A stretch of DNA of 64,000 nucleotides from Ideonella sp. Lineage in GTDB: Bacteria; Pseudomonadota; Gammaproteobacteria; Burkholderiales; Burkholderiaceae_C. The translations under genes were made by a program, and so were the position numbers. Positions 24,389-34,359 of this stretch are shown piece by piece. Under the pieces are notes generated by a model. It worked only from the letters and a program-made list of their open reading frames with translations, was not told the origin of the DNA and made no database searches. The stretch is from assembly GCA_015075165.1 (NCBI GenBank), contig JABTUY010000011.1:38825-102824 (forward strand), given 5' to 3'. Position 1 is the stretch's first letter. Every line of letters starts with the position of its first letter.

Positions 24389-25987
24389 ATGGCCGATCGC
24401 TCCGCACCACCCGACGCTGCGCGTCGACACGAGTCACCACACCCCATACCGCGCGATCGCGACGCGCGCACGCCGCTGTCGCGTCGCGGCTGGCTGGCAT
24501 GGGCCGGCGGCGCGGTGACCGCGCCGATTTTCGTGCGCCATGCGCGCGCCGCCGACGTGCCGCGCTTCGCGCTCGGCGTCGCATCGGGCCAGCCGGGCGC
24601 GCACGGCATCGTGCTGTGGACGCGGCTCACCGGGCCCGAGCTGCCGCCGCGGGTCGAGGTGCGCTGGCAGCTCGCGCGCGACGAGGCGTTCACCGACATC
24701 GCCGCGACCGGCCACGAGAACGCGATCGCCGACGAGGCGCACAGCGTGCATGCCGAACCCGGCGGGCTCGAACCCGCGCGCGGGTACTGGTACCGCTTCG
24801 AGGCGCTGGGGCAGCGCAGCGCGGTGGGCCGCACGCGCACCGCGCCGGCGCCCGACGCACCCGCTGCGACGTTGAGCTTCGCGCTCGCCAGCTGCCAGCG
24901 CTTCGACCATGGCCACTACGCGGCGTGGCGCCACGTCGCCGGCCAGGCGTTCGATTTCGTGCTGTTCGTCGGCGACTACATCTACGAGCGCGCTTCGCCC
25001 CCTGGCGCGCTGCGCGCCCACGAGGGCGGGCGCCTGCGCACGCTCGAGCAGTACCGCGCCCGCTACGCGCAGTACAAGGGCGACCCCGCACTGCAGGCCG
25101 CGCACGCCGCACTGCCGTGGCTGATGGTCTGGGACGACCACGAGGTGGAGAACGACTACGCCGGCCTGCAGGGCCAGCACTTGCAGTCGGACTTCGCCGA
25201 CCAGCGCGCCGCGGCGTACCGCGCCTACTGGGAGCACATGCCGTTTCCGAAGTCCGCACGACCGGCCGGACCCGACATGCGCATCGTCGGGCGCTGCGAC
25301 TGGGGCACGCTGGCGCGCATCCATCTGCTCGACGACCGCCAGTACCGTGATCCGCAGGTGTGCCCGCGGCCCGATCGCGGCGGCGGCTCCAACACCGTGC
25401 GGCTGCGCGATTGCCCGCAGCTGCTCGACGCGCAGCGCACGCTGCTCGGCGCCGAGCAGGAGCGCTGGCTGGCGCAGGGCTGGGACCCGCAACGGCGCTG
25501 GAACCTGCTGGCGCAGCAGACGTTGATGGCGCGCCTGTCGTGGAGCGACCCGGCCACCGGCGGCACCTACTGGACCGACGGCTGGGACGGCTACGCGCCG
25601 GCGCGCAACCGCCTGCTCGGCACGGTGGCCGAGCGCAAGGTGCCCGGCGTGGTCGTGCTCGGCGGCGACGTGCACGCGCACTACGTGGCCGACCTGAAGG
25701 CCGACTTCGACGCCGCGCGCGCACCGGTGATCGCCACCGAGCTGTGCGGGACGTCGATCGCCAGCCATGGCATCGCACAGGAGCGCATCACCGCCGCGCT
25801 GCACTACAACCCGCACGTGCACTACGGCCGCTCCGACCAGCGCGGCTACGTGGCCTGCCGGCTCGACGGCCGCACGCTGCAGGCCAGCCTGATGGCGGTG
25901 GACCGACCCGACGACCCCGACAGCGCGGTGCGCGTAGCCGCACGCTTCGCGGTCGACGCACGACAGCCCGGCGCGCAGACGGCATGA
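24389..25987 (+). CDS. phoD: PhoD-like alkaline phosphatase
   Basis: Exported metallophosphatase releasing phosphate from mono- and diesters. The 532 residues begin with a Tat signal ('PLSRRGWLAWAGGAVTAP', twin arginine near 30, cleavage near 'ARAAD'). The PhoD N-terminal domain follows ('FALGVASGQPGAHGIVLWTR'). The metal-site segments of the catalytic domain are 'FALASCQRFDHGHYAAW', 'FVLFVGDYIYE', 'VWDDHEVENDY' and 'VVLGGDVHAHYVADLK'. These match PhoD, which uses iron and calcium. The next gene overlaps the stop by 4 bases. No Pho-box was identified. Confidence 0.92.
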   Translation: MADRSAPPDAARRHESPHPIPRDRDARTPLSRRGWLAWAGGAVTAPIFVRHARAADVPRFALGVASGQPGAHGIVLWTRLTGPELPPRVEVRWQLARDEAFTDIAATGHENAIADEAHSVHAEPGGLEPARGYWYRFEALGQRSAVGRTRTAPAPDAPAATLSFALASCQRFDHGHYAAWRHVAGQAFDFVLFVGDYIYERASPPGALRAHEGGRLRTLEQYRARYAQYKGDPALQAAHAALPWLMVWDDHEVENDYAGLQGQHLQSDFADQRAAAYRAYWEHMPFPKSARPAGPDMRIVGRCDWGTLARIHLLDDRQYRDPQVCPRPDRGGGSNTVRLRDCPQLLDAQRTLLGAEQERWLAQGWDPQRRWNLLAQQTLMARLSWSDPATGGTYWTDGWDGYAPARNRLLGTVAERKVPGVVVLGGDVHAHYVADLKADFDAARAPVIATELCGTSIASHGIAQERITAALHYNPHVHYGRSDQRGYVACRLDGRTLQASLMAVDRPDDPDSAVRVAARFAVDARQPGAQTA

Positions 25988-26943
25988 CCGCGATCCTCGC
26001 GGTCACGGTGCCGTTCTTCGCGCTGGTGGTCGCCGGCTACGTCGCGGCCTGGCGCCACGTGCTGCCGGAGTCGGCGATTCCCGGGCTCAATGCCTTCGTG
26101 CTGTACTTCGCGCTGCCGTGCATGCTGTTTCGCTTCGGCCTGAACACGCCGCTGGCCGAGGCGCTGAACCCGGTGGTGCTGGGGCTGTACCTGGGCTGCG
26201 CGCTGCTGATGGTGTTCGTGACCATCGCGTTCTCGCTCGACGAGGTGGTAGGCCTGAAGGACGCAGCGTTCGGCGCGCTCGTCACCGCGTTTCCGAACAC
26301 CGGTTTCATGGGCGTGCCGCTGCTGGCCGCGCTGTTCGGCGGGGCGATCGTCGGGCCGATGATCGCCACCATCCTGATCGATCTGTTCATCACCAGCTCG
26401 CTGTGCATCGCACTGGCCGAGTCCGGCGGCGCGACCGGTGGCGCGCGCGCCGCGGCGCTGCGCTCGCTGCGCGGCGCCTTGTCCAACCCGATGCCGTGGG
26501 CCATCGCCGCCGGCGGCGCGCTCGGCGCGTTCGGCTGGCGGCCGGCCGGCCCGCTGGACACCACGATCCGCATGCTCGCCGATGCCGCCACGCCGGTGGC
26601 GCTGTTCACGATCGGCGCCGTGCTTTGGCGCGGCAGCCAGCATGCGCACACGCGCACGGCGCTGAAGCGCTACCTGCCGCAGGCGCTGGCCAAGCTGCTG
26701 CTGCACCCGGCGCTGGTGTTCGCGGTGGCGATCGCCGCGCGCGCCGCCGGCGCGCCGCTGACGAACCTGCAGATCACCGCGATCACGCTGACCGCGGCGC
26801 TGCCCAGCGCGGCCAATGTGGCGATGCTGGCCGAGCGTTTCGGCGCCGACAACGGCCGCATCGCCCGCATCATCCTGGCGTCGACGGCGCTGTCGTTCGT
26901 CAGCTTCACGCTGCTGGCGTGGGTGTTCGGCGCGAAGCCCTGA
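25984..26943 (+). CDS. AEC family transporter (auxin efflux carrier fold)
   Basis: An inner-membrane permease of 319 residues with about ten helices arranged as an inverted repeat. Family features include 'YFALPCMLFRF' (about 40-50), 'ALVTAFPNTGFMGVPLLAAL' (the conserved N-x-G-F-x-G/P kink, about 100-119) and 'LTAALPSAANVAMLAERFG' in the second half. Bacterial homologues carry dicarboxylates such as malate or malonate; the substrate here is unknown. Its ATG overlaps the PhoD stop (ATGA), so the two are co-translated. Confidence 0.9.
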   Translation: MTAILAVTVPFFALVVAGYVAAWRHVLPESAIPGLNAFVLYFALPCMLFRFGLNTPLAEALNPVVLGLYLGCALLMVFVTIAFSLDEVVGLKDAAFGALVTAFPNTGFMGVPLLAALFGGAIVGPMIATILIDLFITSSLCIALAESGGATGGARAAALRSLRGALSNPMPWAIAAGGALGAFGWRPAGPLDTTIRMLADAATPVALFTIGAVLWRGSQHAHTRTALKRYLPQALAKLLLHPALVFAVAIAARAAGAPLTNLQITAITLTAALPSAANVAMLAERFGADNGRIARIILASTALSFVSFTLLAWVFGAKP

Positions 26944-27024
26944 TCGGGCCGCGGCATCGCGTCGGATGCACGGGCGGCGGTGCCGTCGGCGCCGCCCGAG
27001 CCTGCAAGACCAGTCTCGGGGGGG

Positions 27025-27041
27025 CGGGCCGGGTTGGCCCG
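27025..27041. terminator. Hairpin between convergent genes
   Basis: CGGGCC-gggtt-GGCCCG forms a 6-bp GC stem in the 110-base spacer between the AEC transporter gene and the convergent zeta-type toxin gene. No T-run follows on either strand, so a role as terminator is only likely from position. Confidence 0.4.
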
Positions 27042-27053
27042 GCCCTGGGGTAC

Positions 27054-27917
27054 TCAGAGACCCACCGTCGGTTGCGAGCCTTCGACCGCCGCGACGCCCT
27101 CACGATAGCGGATTCGCAGGACGTCCTGCGGTGCGATGCAGGCACCCTGTTCACCGAGCAAGATGCGATCGTGCAAGACCGAAACGCCGGCGCCGACGTC
27201 GCACTGAATGACATAGTGCTTGCCGACGGCAACGATGGGGCCGGCGGTGTCACCGCCGTCCAGGCGAGCCAGCACCGGCGACTGGCGCTGCCCCTTGGCG
27301 ATCGATTCGATCTCCAGCGCCCGTTCGTTGACGCTCGCTGCAACCACTTGCACCCACCGCGCCGGCGTGGCCGTGGCCAAGATCACCCGGTCTGCGCTCA
27401 GCAGGCCGTGGATGGCCAGGCCCTGGCCGGTGTCGCCGCCTTGCGTGTTATCGAAGATGAGCGCCTGGTTCGCATAGCCGAGCGTCACCGGCGCCAGCAC
27501 CAAGGTGCGGTGATAGCGCGAACGGATGGTCGCCGGTGGGACATCGTGTCCACCGGCACCGACGCGCGCACCGACGCGCTCGACGTTCACGGCCGGGTTC
27601 TCGGTCGCGACGAGATGGATCGTGATGTGATACCCGAGAGCCTTCGCGCGCTGGAGTTCGGCCACCTTGCTCGGGTGCGACATCACCGTCTCGTACATGA
27701 CGTCGTCCCGGACCTCGAGCGCACGCGCGCGCATCTCATTGGCTACCTGCTGCGCCTGGCGGGCGTCTGTCAGGCCGCGTTCACGCTGGATGTCATCGGC
27801 GTTGATGTACAGCGCCGGCAGCTGGATGCTGGCATCGGCTCGCAGCGCCGCGATCAAGGTGGACTTGCCCGAGCCGTTCGGCCCGGCAACCATGACGAGC
27901 CGTGGCGCGCCGTTCAT
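27054..27917 (-). CDS. Zeta-toxin/PezT-like P-loop kinase
   Basis: Toxin of a type II toxin-antitoxin pair. The 287-residue product starts with 'RLVMVAGPNGSGKSTLIAAL', a Walker A at residues 13-20 typical of zeta/PezT kinases, which phosphorylate UDP-activated sugars and block wall synthesis. 'YINADDIQRERGL' (about 37-49) matches the zeta substrate-binding Asp region and 'YETVMSHPSK' (about 74-83) the conserved E-T/S segment. The C-terminal 100 residues lie beyond the kinase core. ATG at 27917 is chosen because the motif begins 12 residues in. It follows the antitoxin gene by 55 bases. Confidence 0.85.
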   Translation of the reverse strand: MNGAPRLVMVAGPNGSGKSTLIAALRADASIQLPALYINADDIQRERGLTDARQAQQVANEMRARALEVRDDVMYETVMSHPSKVAELQRAKALGYHITIHLVATENPAVNVERVGARVGAGGHDVPPATIRSRYHRTLVLAPVTLGYANQALIFDNTQGGDTGQGLAIHGLLSADRVILATATPARWVQVVAASVNERALEIESIAKGQRQSPVLARLDGGDTAGPIVAVGKHYVIQCDVGAGVSVLHDRILLGEQGACIAPQDVLRIRYREGVAAVEGSQPTVGL

Positions 27918-27972
27918 GAGCGCGCACGGCTGCTCCGAAGCGGGAAGCCCGCAGCGCGCGAGCGCGGAGGGT

Positions 27973-28329
27973 TCATCGGTGAGCGCGCCGCGACTCAGCG
28001 GGTGCGGCCCGGGGCCTGTCCGGTACGCTGGGCTGAATGCGCCCAGCCTCGATGTGGCTCGCATGGGCTGCAAGCGCCGCCTGCTGGGCAACATCGGCGA
28101 TGTGAGCGACCGATACGCCGTGAATCAGCATGCTGCGCTCGCCCGCCGGTGTCACATCGTTGGCGGGAGCACGCATTTCGAAGGGGAAACCGCCGGCGGC
28201 GATGCTGCGCTTGATGAACACCTTCACCATTTCGTTGGCGTTCATGCCCACGCGATTTGCCACCTGCTCGAACAGCGTGCGCTCCTCACGATCGAGGCGC
28301 AGCCGGATTTCCGGATTGGTTTGAGCCAT
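27973..28329 (-). CDS. RelB/DinJ-like ribbon-helix-helix antitoxin
   Basis: The predicted antitoxin of 118 residues. The N-terminal 52 residues have the RelB/DinJ pattern: 'EIRLRLDREERTLFEQVANR' then 'GMNANEMVKVFIKRSIAAGG', a DNA-binding ribbon-helix-helix. The remaining half ('FPFEMRAP' onward) is flexible and should wrap the toxin. RelB-type antitoxins normally pair with RelE/YafQ ribonucleases, so pairing with a zeta-type kinase is unusual. A palindromic operator lies 14 bases upstream, consistent with autoregulation. Confidence 0.82.
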   Translation of the reverse strand: MAQTNPEIRLRLDREERTLFEQVANRVGMNANEMVKVFIKRSIAAGGFPFEMRAPANDVTPAGERSMLIHGVSVAHIADVAQQAALAAHASHIEAGRIQPSVPDRPRAAPAESRRAHR

Positions 28330-28343
28330 CGCAGCATCCGCAA

Positions 28344-28363
28344 GTTACCGCAAATGCGGCAAC
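28344..28363 (-). promoter_or_regulatory. Palindromic operator of the antitoxin-toxin operon
   Basis: GTTACCGCA-aa-TGCGGCAAC is an inverted repeat with 9-bp arms (one mismatch) and a 2-base centre, 14 bases upstream of the antitoxin ATG. This is the expected site for a ribbon-helix-helix autorepressor. Confidence 0.6.
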
Positions 28364-28419
28364 ATTGGGAGTCTAACGATTGCCCTGTCGCCTGTCCATC
28401 ACTTCACGCTCAAGCGATT

Positions 28420-28454
28420 GTGGCTTCGCCACTTTGCTTGATTCCCCGCGGGGG
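28420..28454. terminator. Hairpins downstream of priA
   Basis: GTGGC-ttc-GCCAC (28420-28432) and the palindrome CCCCGCGGGG (28444-28453) lie just after the priA stop on the minus strand. A TTTGCTTG stretch sits between them, so the transcript could end here. The sequence resembles the repeat-like intergenic filler common in Burkholderiales. Confidence 0.4.
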
Positions 28455-28479
28455 CGAGCCGGCCCAGTCCTGGGGCGCT

Positions 28480-30561
<2,082 letters not shown>

Positions 30562-30598
30562 TTCCGGGCCACCGACCACACGCAAGGTGTCACCTGAG

Positions 30599-30641
30599 AA
30601 ATCACCGACAAGTTACTGATTAGAAACGAAATCGGTGATTT
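30599..30641. repeat. 10-bp inverted repeat in the AT-rich spacer
   Basis: AAATCACCGA (30599-30608) and TCGGTGATTT (30632-30641) are perfect reverse complements separated by 23 AT-rich bases. It lies 38 bases upstream of the priA start. It may be an operator for priA or part of a protein-binding structure with the DnaA-like sites beside it. Confidence 0.6.
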
Positions 30642-30649
30642 GCTGGCGC

Positions 30650-30848
30650 TGTGGACAACTTTGTGGGAAAGCCGTCAACCCGGATCGGGCGCGTTCGCCA
30701 CCTTCGACGCAGGCAATTCGATCCGTTCAACGCCAAAGAGCCTAATTGTTCTTATAAATCAATACGTTGACACGATATTCCGTCAATCCTTCCAGCCTCG
30801 CGTCCAAGGCTGTGAGCATCTGTTTCGGAAGCCTATTTATGGGGATAA
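30650..30848. promoter_or_regulatory. Three DnaA-box-like sites
   Basis: TGTGGACAA (30650-30658), TGTGGGAAA (30662-30670) and TGGGGATAA (30840-30848) each differ by one base from the DnaA-box consensus TGTGNAWAA read on this strand. The first two are only 12 bases apart in direct orientation. They lie in the AT-rich spacer between priA and hemE. Binding is not proven; regulation of priA/hemE by DnaA or an origin-associated DnaA titration site are the options. Confidence 0.4.
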
Positions 30849-30881
30849 GTCAAGTTCTGAGCACTCACTTACCACGTAACG

Positions 30882-31964
30882 TCACGCCGGCCGTCTGGAG
30901 TGTTGGTGCACCGCCTCGACCAGCGCCGCCACCGCGTCGGGCGGTGTGTGCTGGCTGATGCCGTGGCCGAGGTTGAAGATGTGGCCGCCCGAGCGACCAT
31001 CGGGCCGCGCCCAGGCACCGAAATCGTCAAGCACCGCGCGCGCCTGCGCAGCCACGCGATCGACCGGCGCGAACAGCACCGCCGGATCGAGGTTGCCCTG
31101 CAGCGCCACGCGATCGTCGACGCGCCGGCGGGCCTGCGCGAGCGGCAGCGTCCAGTCGAGCCCGACCACGTCGGCCCCGCAGGCGGCAATGGCTTCGAGC
31201 CACGGGCCACCGCCCTTGGTGAAGACGATCGACGGCACGGCGCGCGCCTCGCGCTCGCGTTTGAGCTGCGACACCACCGCGCGCGTGTAGGCCAGGCTGA
31301 AGGGCTCGAAGGCATCGTGCGCGAGCACGCCGCCCCACGAATCGAACACCATCACCGCCTGCGCGCCGGCGTCGATCTGCGCGTTGAGGTAGGCCGCCAC
31401 CGCCTGCGCGTTGATCGACAGGATACGGTGCAGCAGGTCGGGCCGCGCGTAGAGCATCGTCTTGACGTGACGGTAGTCGTCGGAGCCGGCGCCCTCGACC
31501 ATGTAGCACGCCAGCGTCCACGGACTGCCGGCGAAGCCGATCAGCGGCACGCGGCCGGCGAGCGCGCGGCGGATCGATGCCACGGCATCGAACACGTAGC
31601 GCAGCCGGGCCATGTCGGGCACCTGCAGCGCGCGGATCGCCGCCTCGTCGCGCAGTGGCCGCGCGAAGCGCGGGCCCTCGCCGGCTTCGAAGCCGAGGCC
31701 CAGGCCCATCGCATCGGGCACCGTCAGGATGTCGGAGAACAGGATCGCGGCATCGAGCGCGAAGCGCTCGAGCGGCTGCAGCGTGACCTCGGTGGCGAAT
31801 GCGGGGCTGGTGGCCAGGCCCATGAAGCTGCCGGCACGCTCGCGCGTCGCGCGGTACTCGGCCAGGTAGCGGCCGGCCTGCCGCATCAGCCACACCGGCG
31901 TGTACTCGGTGCGCTGGCGCAGGCAGGCGCGCAGGAACACATCGTTGCGCAGTGCCGCGGTCAT
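30882..31964 (-). CDS. hemE: Uroporphyrinogen decarboxylase
   Basis: Converts uroporphyrinogen III to coproporphyrinogen III in haem synthesis. The 360-residue protein is full length. Signatures are '[20 protein letters not shown]' at 21-40 (substrate-binding arginines), '[15 protein letters not shown]' (about 85-99, catalytic Asp), '[18 protein letters not shown]', '[11 protein letters not shown]' and '[15 protein letters not shown]' at the C-terminus. A GATAAT box lies 6 bases before the ATG, suggesting a leaderless message. It diverges from creB. Confidence 0.97.
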   Translation of the reverse strand: MTAALRNDVFLRACLRQRTEYTPVWLMRQAGRYLAEYRATRERAGSFMGLATSPAFATEVTLQPLERFALDAAILFSDILTVPDAMGLGLGFEAGEGPRFARPLRDEAAIRALQVPDMARLRYVFDAVASIRRALAGRVPLIGFAGSPWTLACYMVEGAGSDDYRHVKTMLYARPDLLHRILSINAQAVAAYLNAQIDAGAQAVMVFDSWGGVLAHDAFEPFSLAYTRAVVSQLKREREARAVPSIVFTKGGGPWLEAIAACGADVVGLDWTLPLAQARRRVDDRVALQGNLDPAVLFAPVDRVAAQARAVLDDFGAWARPDGRSGGHIFNLGHGISQHTPPDAVAALVEAVHQHSRRPA

Positions 31965-31970
31965 CCACGC

Positions 31971-32001
31971 ATTATCGATGGCACTGGCGCCGCCCTATGA
32001 T
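31971..32001. promoter_or_regulatory. Divergent hemE/creB promoter region
   Basis: On the minus strand GATAAT (31971-31976) sits 6 bases before the hemE ATG. On the plus strand TATGAT (31996-32001) sits 21 bases before the creB ATG. The two -10 boxes are only about 20 bases apart, so the two transcripts may compete. Confidence 0.5.
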
Positions 32002-32022
32002 CGGCCGCACCCCACGCGCCCG

Positions 32023-32736
32023 ATGAAGCCGCTGATCCTGATCGTCGAAGACGAGCCCGGCATCGCCGACACGCTGCAGTACGCGCTGCGCACCGATGGC
32101 TTCGAACCCGCTTGGGTACCCAGCGCAGCGGCGGCGCTGGCCGCCGTGGCGCAACGCGAGCCGGCGCTGGTGATCCTCGATGTCGGCCTGCCCGACCTGA
32201 ACGGCTTCGAGCTGTTCAAGCAGCTGCGCGCGCGCATCGACGTGCCGGTGGTGTTCCTCACCGCACGCGGCGACGAGATCGACCGCGTGGTCGGGCTCGA
32301 GCTCGGCGCCGACGACTACATCGCCAAGCCGTTCTCGCCGCGCGAGCTGGTGGCGCGCGTGCGCAACGTGCTGCGCCGCTCCGCGCGGCCCGCGGCGCCC
32401 ACGGCCGCCGCCACAGCAACGGCGGCGGCCTTCGAGGTCGACGACGGCAAGCGGCAGATCCGCTTCTACGGCAACGCGCTCGAGCTGTCGCGCTACGAGT
32501 TCGGCCTGCTGCGCGCGCTGGTCAGGCGGCCCGGCCATGTCTACACGCGCGACGCGCTGCTGCAGCTGGTATGGGACGACGCCACCGAGAGCCTCGACCG
32601 CACAGTGGACGCGCACGTGAAGACGGTGCGCGCGAAGCTGAAGGCGGTGGCGCCCATGCTGGAGCCGATCCGCACGCACCGCGGCGTGGGCTATGCGCTG
32701 GCCGAAGACCTGCCGCAGCGGCTGCCGGCCGGCTGA
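32023..32736 (+). CDS. creB: Two-component response regulator CreB
   Basis: OmpR-type DNA-binding regulator of 237 residues. The receiver has Glu/Asp at 'LIVEDEPGI' (6-14), the phospho-acceptor Asp53 in 'LVILDVGLPDLNGFELF' and Lys in 'IAKPFSPRELVAR'. The winged-helix effector covers about 135-230 ('LELSRYEFGLLRALVRRPG', 'DRTVDAHVKTVRAKLK'). The CreB assignment rests on the 'FSPREL' and 'GNALELSRYEFGLL' segments, the adjacent creC and the matching cre tag after creC. Confidence 0.9.
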   Translation: MKPLILIVEDEPGIADTLQYALRTDGFEPAWVPSAAAALAAVAQREPALVILDVGLPDLNGFELFKQLRARIDVPVVFLTARGDEIDRVVGLELGADDYIAKPFSPRELVARVRNVLRRSARPAAPTAAATATAAAFEVDDGKRQIRFYGNALELSRYEFGLLRALVRRPGHVYTRDALLQLVWDDATESLDRTVDAHVKTVRAKLKAVAPMLEPIRTHRGVGYALAEDLPQRLPAG

Positions 32737-32772
32737 CGGGCGCTGGTCGCCGTTGCTCGCCCGCACTGTCCG

Positions 32773-34218
32773 GTGAACGCGCGCACCCGCATCCTCGTCG
32801 GCATCCTGCTGGTCTACGCGATCGGCGTGGCGGTGCTGATGTGGCGCCTGCTGGCCGATATCGACCCGCGCTACCGCGAGTCGGCCGAAGAGTCGCTGGT
32901 CGAGACGGCGCACCTGATGGCCACGCTGGTCGAGCAGCGCTCCGGCGCCGACGGCACGCTCGACACCGCGTGGCTCGAGCCGCTGTTTCGCGAGCTGTAC
33001 GCGCGCCGTTTCGAGGCCGACATCTTCGGCTTCAAGAAGCGCAGCGTGGAGTTGCGCACGATGGTGGTCGACGCGCACGGCATCGTGCTGTTCGATTCGA
33101 TCGGCCGCCATGAGGGCAAGGATTTCTCGCAGTGGCGCGACGTGAGGCTCGCGCTGCAGGGCCGCTATGGCGCGCGCACCAGCCCCGACTTCGACGCTGA
33201 TGCCAGCACCTCGGTGATGGTGGTGTCGGTGCCGGTGACGATCGGCGGGCGCATCGTCGGCGCGGTGTCGGTGGCCAAGCCGGCGCAGAGCTTCGGCCAG
33301 TTCATCGACGCCGCGCGGCGCAAGACGCTGATCGTCGGCGCCACCTCGGTGGTGGCGGTGCTGCTGCTGGTAGTGATCGTCAGCGTCTGGCTGGTGCGAC
33401 CGTTCGGGCTGATCGGCGACACGCTGCGCTACGCGCGGCGCCAGCAGCCGCTGAGCCTGCCGCGGCTGGGCCGCTATGCGCTGGGCACTCTCGGCGCCGC
33501 CTTCGACGAGATGCGCGACACGCTGGCCGGCCGCTACTTCGTGGCCGACTACGTGCAGACGCTGACGCACGAGCTGAAGAGCCCGCTGTCGGCCATCCGC
33601 GGCGCGGCCGAACTGCTGCGCGAGCCGGCGATGCCCGCGGCCGACCGCCAGCGCTTCATCGCCAACGTGGGCCGCGAGACCGAGCGCATCCAGGAGATCG
33701 TCGACCGCATGATGGAGCTCACCGCGCTGGAGCGCCGGCGCACGCTGGGGCCCACCGAGCGCGTGCCGCTCGGACCGCTGCTGCACGAACTGGCGGCCAG
33801 CGCCGAGGCCGCCGGCGCGCCGCGGCACATATCGATCGCGCTCGACTCCGACAGCGATGTCGCGGTCGACGGCGACGCGCTGCTGCTGCGCCGCGCGGTG
33901 GGCAACCTGATCGACAACGCGATCGATTTCTCGCCCGATGGCGGCACCGTGGCGATCACGCTGCAGCGCAAGGGCCGGCGCGTCGACATCCGCATCCGCG
34001 ACCAAGGGCCGGGCCTGCCCGACTACGCCGGCACGCGCGTGTTCGAGAAGTTCTTTTCGCTCGCGCGGCCGCACTCGCAGCGCAAGAGCACCGGGCTCGG
34101 GCTGGCGTTCGTGAAGAAGATCGCCGAGCTGCACCGCGCCCGCATCCACCTGGGCAACGCCGACGGCGGCGGCGCGCTGGCGGTGCTGAACCTGCCCTGC
34201 GCCGAGCCGATGCGCTGA
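32773..34218 (+). CDS. creC: Two-component sensor histidine kinase CreC
   Basis: Membrane kinase that phosphorylates CreB. The 481 residues have a first helix at 7-26, a periplasmic sensor region with 'DIDPRYRESAEESLVETAHL' and 'DFSQWRDVRLALQGRYGART' typical of CreC, a second helix at about 185-206, a HAMP-like linker, His266 in 'QTLTHELKSPLSAIRG', and an ATPase domain with 'NLIDNAIDFSPDGG', 'IRDQGPGLPDYA' and 'STGLGLAFVKK'. It starts with GTG 36 bases after creB. It is followed by the cre tag and the VIT/VWA gene rather than by creD. Confidence 0.92.
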   Translation: MNARTRILVGILLVYAIGVAVLMWRLLADIDPRYRESAEESLVETAHLMATLVEQRSGADGTLDTAWLEPLFRELYARRFEADIFGFKKRSVELRTMVVDAHGIVLFDSIGRHEGKDFSQWRDVRLALQGRYGARTSPDFDADASTSVMVVSVPVTIGGRIVGAVSVAKPAQSFGQFIDAARRKTLIVGATSVVAVLLLVVIVSVWLVRPFGLIGDTLRYARRQQPLSLPRLGRYALGTLGAAFDEMRDTLAGRYFVADYVQTLTHELKSPLSAIRGAAELLREPAMPAADRQRFIANVGRETERIQEIVDRMMELTALERRRTLGPTERVPLGPLLHELAASAEAAGAPRHISIALDSDSDVAVDGDALLLRRAVGNLIDNAIDFSPDGGTVAITLQRKGRRVDIRIRDQGPGLPDYAGTRVFEKFFSLARPHSQRKSTGLGLAFVKKIAELHRARIHLGNADGGGALAVLNLPCAEPMR

Positions 34219-34250
34219 CGCACCCGCGCCGAAGGCGCGGCTGATCCGAC

Positions 34251-34266
34251 TTCACGGCGACTTCAC
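34251..34266 (+). promoter_or_regulatory. CreB-binding 'cre tag'
   Basis: TTCAC (34251-34255), six bases, TTCAC (34262-34266): an exact match to the TTCAC-N6-TTCAC direct repeat described for CreB-regulated genes of E. coli and the related Aeromonas system. It lies in the 141-base spacer between creC and the VIT/VWA gene, 93 bases before that start codon. Confidence 0.7.
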
Positions 34267-34359
34267 GGCGCGCGCACGCGCGCTTCCAACTGCCTTCGTG
34301 GCCGCGCGCGAGAGTGCGGCACAGGCCGGGACGCCCGGCCATCCGCAGGAGGAAGCACC

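Larger units (their letters stand above)
30562..30881. other. AT-rich intergenic spacer between hemE and priA
   Basis: No gene is seen in these 320 bases. The stretch is clearly richer in A and T than its surroundings and holds a 10-bp inverted repeat and three DnaA-box-like sites, listed separately. It should also contain the priA promoter. Confidence 0.7.

Noticed and set aside
30640..30958. Small plus-strand frames in the priA-hemE spacer
   Set aside because: They have no ribosome-binding site, no coding-like codon use and no conserved features; the AT-rich composition suits a regulatory region.
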